14,446 bases of DNA from Bacteroidota bacterium (GTDB lineage Bacteria > Bacteroidota > Bacteroidia > Chitinophagales > Chitinophagaceae). Every line of letters begins with the position of its first letter. Positions within the stretch are counted from its first letter, which is position 1. The notes beneath the pieces are model-generated. The model made no database searches, was not told the DNA's origin, and saw nothing but the letters and a program-made list of their open reading frames with translations. Shown one piece after another: positions 1-5,891 of this stretch. The DNA is taken from positions 1 through 14,446 of the forward strand of contig JAEZRL010000425.1 in the NCBI GenBank assembly GCA_023440945.1, in the 5' to 3' direction. Position numbers and translations under genes: made by a program.

Positions 1-215
1 GGTGTATACATGGCAGTGTTATCTTCATTCGATTTACCACCCCAGTTTGCTTCATAATTACCATTTTCCTTTTCCCAAATAACATGAGAAGCCTGAGGAA
101 ATTTTTGTGTAAATGATTTTTTTACAACTTCAGGAACACTTATGCTTTTTTGTGCCATAAGAGTACCTGAAAACAAAGACCCGACGAAGACTCCGAAAAC
201 GAAATACTTTTTCAT
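1..215 (-). CDS. Partial PepSY-like secreted protein (5' end only)
   Basis: The minus strand from an ATG at 215 reads 71 codons without a stop and runs out of the window. Residues 1-21 form a signal peptide ending in LMAQ, so the protein is probably exported to the periplasm. After it comes VVKKSFTQKFPQASHVIWEK followed by a tract containing GNYEANW. This is the pattern of the small PepSY-like (DUF2874) periplasmic proteins of Bacteroidota, where a repeated motif pairs a K-F-P segment with V-x-W-E-K and Y-E-A. Their biochemical role is not settled. The start is supported by the signal peptide and by the A-rich stretch just upstream, normal for this phylum. It is divergent from the tra operon, separated by 457 bases, so it is either cargo at the edge of the element or a host gene. 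Family assignment is from memory of motifs. Confidence 0.7.
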   Translation of the reverse strand, partial: MKKYFVFGVFVGSLFSGTLMAQKSISVPEVVKKSFTQKFPQASHVIWEKENGNYEANWGGKSNEDNTAMYT

Positions 216-321
216 AATTTTTATTTTTAAATAATAGTAATCCTAGCAAAATACGCTTCAAATCTGGAGGCAATCTGAATTAACACAGTTCTTATCTTCA
301 AATTTCAAAAGGTTCGCAGGA

Positions 322-357
322 ATGGAATAATCGAGCATTGCCAATTCCATGGCAAGC
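322..357. repeat. Two overlapping, mutually exclusive inverted repeats
   Basis: TTGCCA at 338-343 is the exact inverse of TGGCAA at 350-355; the stem grows to 8 bp (335-357) if A337 is bulged. ATGGAAT at 322-328 is the exact inverse of ATTCCAT at 344-350, which is the loop of the first repeat. Both hairpins cannot form at once. The location about 30-65 bases upstream of a promoter-like site would suit an operator, but this function is inferred. Confidence 0.45.
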
Positions 358-386
358 ATCCAGGCATAACAAAAGCTAATGGAGGA

Positions 387-415
387 TTTGACACTATGAA
401 TAACCTATATGTTTC
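387..415 (+). promoter_or_regulatory. Candidate Bacteroidota-type promoter for the tra operon
   Basis: TTTG at 387-390 is followed 17 bases later by TATGTTTC at 408-415, which matches five of the six fixed positions of the Bacteroidota -7 element TAnnTTTG; the final G is C. The TTTG also sits in an exact TTGACA (388-393). Spacing is slightly short for Bacteroides but within the range described for flavobacteria. If used, transcription would begin near 422, leaving a leader of about 250 nt before the ATG at 673. This is pattern matching only. Confidence 0.35.
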
Positions 416-626
416 CCAAACGCACCTATCTTCACTCTCCATCCTAGAAACCAATAGGAATAGTTATTCTTGGAAGCAAGACGCCCGCACAAATTTTTTT
501 CTTAAAATCCGATGCTTTTTCTTTTTGATTATCAAAGGGGTACAACCAGGTACAAGAAAAATAAATCAAAGTTGGACATGATAGGGGTCTTGCCTGTTTG
601 TTCTTTTGTGTAGAAATTATAAACGC

Positions 627-650
627 AGGATGCAACATCCTTTTTGATTT
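627..650 (+). terminator. Terminator-like hairpin before the first tra-operon gene
   Basis: AGGATG (627-632) and CATCCT (636-641) are perfect inverse copies around a three-base loop CAA, and the 3' arm runs into TTTTTGATTT. This has the form of a short intrinsic terminator reading rightward. It ends about 23 bases before the ATG at 673, so transcripts begun near 422 would meet it first. The stem is only 6 bp, so it could be leaky, as expected of an attenuator. Confidence 0.45.
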
Positions 651-672
651 TAAAGAAGAAAAGTTATTACCC

Positions 673-1155
673 ATGTTTACAAACATTTCGTCGACAGACT
701 ACCTTGTTACAGTCACCATTTCGCTGGCCATTTACTATTTATTTATCGGGATAAAATATTATTCAGATGAGCTTAAAGAGTGGCTTTCAGGAAAGCGGAA
801 GTTGAAGTTGAATTTAGCCATGCATATTAACTCAGGTGGTAAAAATATTTTTTATAACGAAGAAAATAATGATCAGAAAAATGCTTCTTTTAAAGAAATT
901 ACAGAAGAAGAGTTTGAAGATGTCAACCGTCTGATTGCAGCTGTGAAAGCTACTATTACAAATGCTTCTCAGAAGGAAATGGAGTTGCAGGAGCTGAAGC
1001 AGAATTTGCACCAGGTTCTAAAAGAATATTCATCTCCAGGTATTTATTCTATTCGATCATCCATAAACGAGCTGATATCATCCGAATGTCAAAAATATGG
1101 GCTTGTTACATTAGGAGAGGATGAAGTGGATTTGTTATGGAAGGATTTAATGTAA
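673..1155 (+). CDS. Small membrane protein opening the tra operon (unknown function)
   Basis: This is a 160-residue protein. A hydrophobic segment at about residues 10-30 is followed by a charged, probably cytoplasmic domain with a helical, coiled-coil-like stretch rich in Glu, Lys and Leu near residues 95-125. The open frame extends upstream to a TTG at 598, but I chose the ATG at 673: the membrane segment then lies at the N terminus, and the upstream extension spans the terminator-like hairpin. Proteins with this start (a short polar tip, one membrane helix, then a Lys-rich SGKRKLKL stretch) recur just upstream of traE in conjugative elements of this phylum, usually as hypothetical proteins; it may occupy the place of TraD, but I do not assign that name. 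It is separated from traE by 132 bases holding a structured RNA candidate. A role in mating-apparatus assembly is inferred from position alone. Confidence 0.7.
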   Translation: MFTNISSTDYLVTVTISLAIYYLFIGIKYYSDELKEWLSGKRKLKLNLAMHINSGGKNIFYNEENNDQKNASFKEITEEEFEDVNRLIAAVKATITNASQKEMELQELKQNLHQVLKEYSSPGIYSIRSSINELISSECQKYGLVTLGEDEVDLLWKDLM

Positions 1156-1220
1156 CAGCCTTAGCAGGGTGTGCTCTCGCTTTCGTGTTGATGGATAAAA
1201 GCGATGTGGGGAAGGAATAG
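1137..1220 (+). CDS. Candidate 27-residue hydrophobic peptide overlapping the RNA element
   Basis: An ATG at 1137, overlapping the end of the preceding gene in another frame, opens a 27-codon frame ending with TAG at 1218-1220. Its middle is hydrophobic (VTALAGCALAFVLM) and its end is charged (DKSDVGKE), as in a one-helix membrane peptide. In the same frame a second short run, starting at ATG 1227 and stopping at 1275-1277, gives a 16-residue hydrophobic peptide beginning MRWLSHPAF. Either could be a leader peptide translated through the hairpins at 1163-1255, or both may be chance frames. No Shine-Dalgarno sequence is visible, but that is uninformative in this phylum. Confidence 0.2.
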   Translation: MEGFNVTALAGCALAFVLMDKSDVGKE

Positions 1221-1255
1221 CGGTACATGAGGTGGTTGAGCCACCCTGCTTTTTT
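1163..1255 (+). ncRNA. Structured RNA/attenuator candidate inside the tra operon
   Basis: AGCAGGGTG (1163-1171) plus GCTC (1173-1176), with a single bulged T at 1172, pairs exactly with GAGCCACCCTGCT (1238-1250): a 13-bp stem closing a domain of about 88 nt. Directly inside it, TCGCTTT (1177-1183) pairs with AAAGCGA (1198-1204) around a 14-nt loop, and a weak TGT/ACA pairing (1205-1207 with 1225-1227) may form a third arm. The 3' arm of the closing stem runs into six T residues (1250-1255), the form of an intrinsic terminator or riboswitch expression platform. GGTGG (1231-1235) can instead pair with CCACC (1241-1245), competing with the closing stem. The element lies 33 bases before traE. It matches no RNA family I can name with confidence; regulation of traE and later genes by termination is inferred. 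Confidence 0.6.
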
Positions 1256-1287
1256 ATCTCTTCTTGTTTTGATTTAAATTTTAAATA

Positions 1288-1635
1288 ATGTGTGTTATGA
1301 AAATGTGTAGATGGAAATTTAGAAAGGTTAACCGTAGAAAGTTAACGATGGTTTGTGCCTCTGTGGTACTAACACTGATTGATTGTTGTGCATTTGCACA
1401 AGATGGTATTGAGGGTATCAATGAAGCCAATACGAAAGTCAGAAGTTACTTCTCTGCAGGAACTAACTTAATGTATGCCGTAGGTGCATTACTTGGCCTC
1501 ATAGGTGCTGTCAAGGTTTACCAGAAATGGAATGCAGGTGATCAGGATACGGGTAAAGTTGCTGCGGCCTGGTTTGGGAGTTGTATTTTTTTAGTGGTCG
1601 TAGCTACTGTTATCCAGTCCTTCTTTGGCGTTTAA
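1288..1635 (+). CDS. traE: TraE, pilin-like DUF4134 protein
   Basis: This 115-residue protein has a long basic N terminus and signal sequence ending CAFAQ at about residue 38, then a short polar stretch and two hydrophobic helices (about 60-76 and 92-113) separated by a polar loop containing KVYQKWNAGDQDTGK. That loop and layout are typical of Bacteroidota TraE (DUF4134). The family is the likely counterpart of VirB2: a small two-helix membrane protein thought to polymerise into the conjugative pilus. Several in-frame ATG codons lie near the start (1288, 1297, 1303, 1348); I kept the first, with 1297 or 1303 equally possible. traF follows after three bases, so the two are co-transcribed and probably translationally coupled. 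The attenuator-like element just upstream may control its expression. Confidence 0.9.
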   Translation: MCVMKMCRWKFRKVNRRKLTMVCASVVLTLIDCCAFAQDGIEGINEANTKVRSYFSAGTNLMYAVGALLGLIGAVKVYQKWNAGDQDTGKVAAAWFGSCIFLVVVATVIQSFFGV

Positions 1636-1638
1636 AAG

Positions 1639-1986
1639 ATGTCATTACCAACTATAAAGAAAAGTCTTATGGCAAACAGTGTTTATCAAATCAATAAAGG
1701 CGTCAATAAGTCGATTGAATTTCGCGGATTAAAAGCGCAGTACATCTGGTACCTGGGCGGGGGAGTGGTTGGCCTCCTCATCCTTTTTGCAGTTATATAC
1801 ATTATTGGATTGCCTTCATATGTGTGCGTTGGAGTGATTCTGATAGCAGGAACTTTCCTGGTAACAACGATTTACCGAATGAGCAATAAGTATGGAGAGC
1901 ATGGGCTCATGAAAGTTTTAGCCCGGAAACAAGTTCCTAAGGTAATCAAGTCCAGGAGCAGAAAAATATTTATGAAAGTGGCATAG
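1639..1986 (+). CDS. traF: TraF, VirB3-like DUF4133 inner-membrane protein
   Basis: A 115-residue protein with a polar N terminus carrying INKGVNKSIEFRGLKAQYI, then two hydrophobic helices at about 36-57 and 60-79, and a basic C-terminal tail (LARKQVPKVIKSRSRK). This is the pattern of Bacteroidota TraF (DUF4133), the probable VirB3 counterpart, which sits in the inner membrane and works with the VirB4 ATPase. Its order right after the TraE pilin and before the TraG ATPase matches the canonical virB2-virB3-virB4 order. The gene starts three bases after traE and ends 32 bases before the chosen traG start. Confidence 0.88.
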   Translation: MSLPTIKKSLMANSVYQINKGVNKSIEFRGLKAQYIWYLGGGVVGLLILFAVIYIIGLPSYVCVGVILIAGTFLVTTIYRMSNKYGEHGLMKVLARKQVPKVIKSRSRKIFMKVA

Positions 1987-2018
1987 TAGATTTTTTGGAA
2001 CAGGTAAATAAGTGTGTA

Positions 2019-4496
2019 ATGGAAAAAGTGTTGGATGATATTTTACCAATTATGGATGTGGAGCATGATTGCATCCTCAGTAAACAGGGCGATATCACTG
2101 TTGTTTTTAAGGTGGAATTGCCGGAGATTTTTACACTGTCTGACCAGGAATATGAGGCTTTTCACCAGGCGTGGATAAAAGCTATCAAACTACTGCCAAA
2201 ACATAGCGTCTTCCACAAGCAGGACTGGTTTATTAATGCAAAGTATGAGGCGGATTTTACAAAAGAAAATACAAGATTTTTAAACAGAAGCAGTGAACGG
2301 TTTTTCAATGAGCGTCCCTATTTGGCCCATGCCTGCTATATCATGCTGACTAAAAAACCAGAAGGAAGGAAAGCGGCCACCTCTCTTTTTTCAAGTCTCC
2401 TGCGAAAATCTATAATCCCCGAAGAAGTTCTCCGACCGCAATTACTGCAGGATTTTCTTGATAATACCGGACAATTTAAACATGTTATGGAGGACAGCGG
2501 TTTTGTAAAGCTGGTATGGATGAAGGAAAAAGATTTATGTAGCCAAAGCCGTAAGATGGGCCTTATCGAGCAATACTGTTATCTATCAGAAAAGAATGGC
2601 AACTCACTGAGGTCTGATATTGTTTTTGATGAGAATGTACGGATAGGTGATAAACATTGCCAGCTTTACACATTAGGTGAGGCAGCAGATCTTCCTGCAT
2701 TATGCGGTAGTCGTTTCAATTACGATAAATACAGCACAGATAAAACAAAATTCAGCGTGGGGTTTGCTTCTACTTTAGGACAGCTATTGCCGTGTAATCA
2801 CATTTACAACCAGTACGTTTTTATTGAAGATGCACAGAAAATTATCCAAAAGCTGGAGAGCAAAAGATTGAGACTGCAGTCCCTTTCAGCTTACAGCAGA
2901 GAAAATATGATTGCCCGGAATGCAACGAACGATTTTTTGAACGAAGCCATCAGTCAACAACGTCTTCCTGTAAAAGCACATTTTAATGTATTGGTGTGGA
3001 CCGATAATAAGGAAGAAATAAAAGACCTGAAAAATATGGTATCGTCGGCATTGGCACAAATGGACGCCGTTGCCAAACAGGAAATTATTGGTGCTCCGCA
3101 AATCTTCTGGACAGGTATTCCAGGCAATGCATCCGATTTTCCCATGAACGACACGTTTGACACATTTGCAGAACAGGCAACTTGCTTTCTCAACCTGGAA
3201 ACCGGCTACCGATCTTCATTAAGTCCTGTGGGCATCCGCTTAGGTGATAGATTAACCGGCAAACCGGTACACGTGGACATTAGCGATGAGCCTATGAAAA
3301 TGGGTATCTGTACCAACCGGAATAAATTCATACTCGGCCCTTCGGGCAGCGGAAAATCATTCTTTACGAACCATATGGTACGCAGCTATTATGAGCAAGG
3401 CACCCATATCGTGTTGGTAGATGTAGGGCATAGCTACAAAGGGCTGTGCGATATGGTGAAGGGATATTATTTCACCTACAGTGAAGACAACCCAATACGC
3501 TTCAATCCTTTTTATATCGGTGAAGGCGATAGCCTTGACACAGAAAAAAAAGAAAGCATCAAAACATTGCTGCTGGCACTTTGGAAAAAGGATGACGAAG
3601 CATTTAAGCGCAGCGAGTATGTTGCCCTATCCAATGCCATTGGAGGATATTATGATTATATAAAAAGGCATGAAAACTGTTTTCCCTGCTTCAATAGTTT
3701 TTATGCTTTTCTGCGTGATGAATACACGCAGGTGTTGGAAGGCGACCGGGTGAAAGAAAAGGATTTTGACATAGACAACTTCCTTTACGTGCTTCGTCCT
3801 TATTACGAAGGTGGCGAATTTGATTACCTGCTAAACGCTACCCAAAACCTGAATTTATTACAGGAACGCTTTATTGTTTTCGAGCTGGATAACATCAAAG
3901 ACCACCCCATTTTATTTCCGGTAGTAACCATCATCATTATGGAAGTTTTCATTAACAAGATGCGCAAGATGAAAGGCATCCGTAAAATGATATTGATTGA
4001 AGAAGCCTGGAAAGCGCTGATGAAAGAAGGCTTTGCCGAATACATAAAGTACCTCTTTAAAACAGTCAGAAAGTTCTTTGGCGAGGCAGTGGTGGTAACG
4101 CAGGAAGTAGAAGATATTATTTCTTCTCGGGTAGTAAAACAAGCCATCATTAATAACAGCGATTGCAAAATATTGCTCGACCAAAGCAAGTACCAAAACA
4201 AGTTTGAACAGATACAGGAACTTTTGGGACTTACCGAAAAGGAAAAGGCGCTGGTACTGTCTGTAAACAAATCCAACGATGCCACTAAGAAATATAAAGA
4301 GGTTTTTATCAGCCTCGGCGGTATGCTTAGTAAAGTGTACCGGACAGAGGTAAGCCTTGAAGAGTATCTGGCTTACACTACTGAACAAACAGAAAAAGTG
4401 AAGTTGATGGAATATGCCGAAAAGTTTGGTGGAGATATACGAAAAGGTATTGCGGCGATGGCAGCAGACATAAGAAATAAAAGCTCACAGGCTTGA
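2019..4496 (+). CDS. traG: TraG, VirB4-family conjugation ATPase
   Basis: This 825-residue protein is the energy-supplying ATPase of the mating channel, on the cytoplasmic face of the inner membrane. The N-terminal part (ILPIMDVEHDCILSKQGDIT and the following HKQDWF region) is the TraG/VirB4 N-domain. The C-terminal RecA-like domain has Walker A GPSGSGKS at residues 440-447 (Lys446) and Walker B MILIEE at 657-662 with the acidic pair Glu661/Glu662; VVTQEVEDI some 35 residues later is the following conserved motif. The length is normal for the family. The frame opens at a TTG at 1995, but the ATG at 2019 gives the usual MEKVLDDILPI start and is preferred. It follows traF closely and is followed by three secreted paralogues. 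Despite the name, this is not the VirD4-type coupling protein, which I do not see in the window. Confidence 0.95.
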   Translation: MEKVLDDILPIMDVEHDCILSKQGDITVVFKVELPEIFTLSDQEYEAFHQAWIKAIKLLPKHSVFHKQDWFINAKYEADFTKENTRFLNRSSERFFNERPYLAHACYIMLTKKPEGRKAATSLFSSLLRKSIIPEEVLRPQLLQDFLDNTGQFKHVMEDSGFVKLVWMKEKDLCSQSRKMGLIEQYCYLSEKNGNSLRSDIVFDENVRIGDKHCQLYTLGEAADLPALCGSRFNYDKYSTDKTKFSVGFASTLGQLLPCNHIYNQYVFIEDAQKIIQKLESKRLRLQSLSAYSRENMIARNATNDFLNEAISQQRLPVKAHFNVLVWTDNKEEIKDLKNMVSSALAQMDAVAKQEIIGAPQIFWTGIPGNASDFPMNDTFDTFAEQATCFLNLETGYRSSLSPVGIRLGDRLTGKPVHVDISDEPMKMGICTNRNKFILGPSGSGKSFFTNHMVRSYYEQGTHIVLVDVGHSYKGLCDMVKGYYFTYSEDNPIRFNPFYIGEGDSLDTEKKESIKTLLLALWKKDDEAFKRSEYVALSNAIGGYYDYIKRHENCFPCFNSFYAFLRDEYTQVLEGDRVKEKDFDIDNFLYVLRPYYEGGEFDYLLNATQNLNLLQERFIVFELDNIKDHPILFPVVTIIIMEVFINKMRKMKGIRKMILIEEAWKALMKEGFAEYIKYLFKTVRKFFGEAVVVTQEVEDIISSRVVKQAIINNSDCKILLDQSKYQNKFEQIQELLGLTEKEKALVLSVNKSNDATKKYKEVFISLGGMLSKVYRTEVSLEEYLAYTTEQTEKVKLMEYAEKFGGDIRKGIAAMAADIRNKSSQA

Positions 4497-4547
4497 GTGG
4501 AAGATCGAGGAAAAAATCTGAATTGTTTAAGTAAAAATATTGTTGAA

Positions 4548-5231
4548 ATGAAGAAGTATTTAGCAATCGTACTATTTGTTTTACCTGTGTGCCTTGCCAT
4601 ATTACCTGTACAAAGGGTGCATGCACAAATTGAGGTTGCAGAAATTATAAAGGCGGGGGTAAAAAAGGTTATCAAAGCGGTTGATCTGAAAATTCAGCGG
4701 TTGCAGAATAAAACGATATGGTTACAGAATGCACAAAAGACGTTTGAAAATGCACTGTCTAAATTGAAACTGGAGGAGATCGCTGAGTGGATGGAAAAGC
4801 AAAAAGAACAATACCGCAAGTATTATGAGGGCCTTGCAAAAGTCAAAACAATTATTTCTTCTTATGACCGCATCCGTGACATTACTCAAAAACAAGTACG
4901 GATGGTAAATGAATATCACAGGACATGGAAATTGATCCGACATGACAAGCACTTCAGCGTTGATGAAATTAGCTACATGGGAAAGGTATATTCAGGGATT
5001 TTGGAACAGAGCCTAAAGAATATTGATCAAATAACACTTGTTGTAAAATCATTTGCAACGACAATGAGTGATGCCGAAAGGCTCGAACTAATTAATCGTG
5101 CAGCCGACCGGGCAGACAACAACTACGACGACCTTACCCGCTTCAACCGGGAAAATGTACTACTAAGCCTGCAGCGTGCAAAAACGATTCATGAGGTAGA
5201 AACAGTAAAAAAATTATATGGACTTTTTTAA
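4548..5231 (+). CDS. traI: TraI, secreted helical conjugation protein (VirB5 position)
   Basis: A 227-residue protein with a signal peptide (about residues 1-26, ending RVHAQ), then an almost wholly helical, charged domain. The tract IKAVDLKIQRLQNKTIWLQN and the C-terminal ending KKLYGL are typical of what is annotated as conjugal transfer protein TraI in Bacteroidota; it is unrelated to the F-plasmid TraI relaxase. I chose the ATG at 4548 rather than the GTG at 4497, because only that start puts the signal peptide at the N terminus. It is the first of three paralogues lying between traG (VirB4) and traJ (VirB6-like), where canonical type IV systems encode the helical periplasmic protein VirB5. 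A VirB5-like role is inferred from position, export and helical character, not from a detected domain. Confidence 0.82.
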   Translation: MKKYLAIVLFVLPVCLAILPVQRVHAQIEVAEIIKAGVKKVIKAVDLKIQRLQNKTIWLQNAQKTFENALSKLKLEEIAEWMEKQKEQYRKYYEGLAKVKTIISSYDRIRDITQKQVRMVNEYHRTWKLIRHDKHFSVDEISYMGKVYSGILEQSLKNIDQITLVVKSFATTMSDAERLELINRAADRADNNYDDLTRFNRENVLLSLQRAKTIHEVETVKKLYGLF

Positions 5232-5241
5232 ATCATCTGGC

Positions 5242-5889
5242 ATGAAAACGTTTTTGCTCCTGCTTTTTTCTTTATCTGGAACATCCCATCTTATGGCACA
5301 AACTTTTGCCGAATGGTTTCAGCAGAAAAAGACGCAAAAGAAATATCTGCTCCAGCAAATTGCTGCCTTAGAGGTTTATATTGAATGTGCACAAAAGGGA
5401 TATAAAATAGCGCAAGAAGGGTTATCTGCAGTTAGTGATTTCAGTAAGGGAAATCTTGATCTCCATGGTACTTATTTCAACTCACTTAAAACCGTTAATC
5501 CTCAAATCAGGAAATATGCAAGTGTTGCGGAGATCATTGCCTTGCAAGTAAAAATCATACAAAACTATAAAAGCACTTATCAGAGGATTAAAAACAGTAA
5601 CGCTTTTTCAAAAAATGAACTAAAGTACGTTGGCAAGGTATTTACAATACTGCTGCGCGATTGCGAAAAAACATTAGATGAACTCATTACTGTAACCACT
5701 GATGGCATGCTTCAAATGAAAGATGATGAACGAATGAAAAGGATAGATAAAATCTATTTCGACATGCAGGACAAATTCAGTTTTTCCGGTGCATTCAGCA
5801 ACGATGCCATTTTACTTGCAGCGTCAAGAATAAAAGAGCAAATGGATATACAGGCAAGTGGTTGGTTGCAGGGAATCAAAAACAAATAG
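5242..5889 (+). CDS. Second secreted TraI-like paralogue, lacking the usual C-terminal motif
   Basis: A 215-residue protein with a clean signal peptide (residues 1-20, ending HLMAQ) and a helical body. Its second half aligns by eye with its two neighbours: a Y-x-G-K-V-x-x-x-L motif, then L-D-E-L, D-x-E-R, I-D-K-I-Y-x-D-M-Q-D-K and R-x-K-E. The ATG at 5218 lies inside the end of the previous gene; the ATG at 5242 gives a proper signal peptide and is preferred. It resembles the downstream gene more than the upstream one, including the GYKIAQEGLSAVSDFSKGNL stretch, the counterpart of GYQILQGGYDAIKGIAEGNF. It ends GWLQGIKNK and lacks the terminal K-x-x-Y-G motif of the other two. Homologues are often labelled TerB-family, a label not supported by anything I can see here. 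Confidence 0.75.
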   Translation: MKTFLLLLFSLSGTSHLMAQTFAEWFQQKKTQKKYLLQQIAALEVYIECAQKGYKIAQEGLSAVSDFSKGNLDLHGTYFNSLKTVNPQIRKYASVAEIIALQVKIIQNYKSTYQRIKNSNAFSKNELKYVGKVFTILLRDCEKTLDELITVTTDGMLQMKDDERMKRIDKIYFDMQDKFSFSGAFSNDAILLAASRIKEQMDIQASGWLQGIKNK

Positions 5890-5891
5890 TG

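Larger units (their letters stand above)
216..672. other. Non-coding leader/regulatory region before the tra operon
   Basis: I see no convincing gene in these 457 bases between the divergent PepSY-like gene and the first tra-operon gene. Short open frames exist (396-581 plus, 444-686 minus), but their translations have no domain, signal peptide or recognisable composition. The stretch holds two overlapping inverted repeats (322-357), a promoter-like pair (387-415) and a terminator-like hairpin (627-645), listed separately. This is the likely control region of the tra operon. Confidence 0.6.

Noticed and set aside
246..254. Minus-strand GTATTTTGC resembling the CTnDOT-type core GTAnnTTTGC
   Set aside because: It is one base short of the core, no partner copy was found near the integrase, and similar strings arise from promoter-like sequences in this phylum.
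396..581. Plus-strand open frame of 61 codons in the leader
   Set aside because: No domain, signal or plausible composition; it overlaps the promoter-like site and a minus-strand open frame, and looks like chance in a non-coding stretch.
598..672. TTG-started N-terminal extension of the first operon gene
   Set aside because: It would translate the hairpin at 627-645 and place 25 extra residues before the natural N-terminal membrane helix; the ATG at 673 fits better.
444..686. Minus-strand open frame of 80 codons
   Set aside because: It would overlap the start of the tra operon and the terminator-like hairpin, and its translation is not protein-like.
1201..1235. Resemblance of GGGGAAGGAATAGCGG to the SRP RNA tetraloop region
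   Set aside because: The base pairs needed around GGAA are missing (GG instead of CC on the 5' side), and the overall fold is a junction, not a long rod.
1221..1250. Resemblance to group II intron or hammerhead core sequences
   Set aside because: No domain V pattern, no CUGAUGA/GAAA core and no intron-encoded protein nearby; the similarity is only a few bases.
3824..4388. Long minus-strand open frames opposite the 3' half of traG
   Set aside because: They lie wholly opposite a well-supported ATPase gene, including its Walker B region, and their translations are Ser/Phe-rich shadows without motifs.
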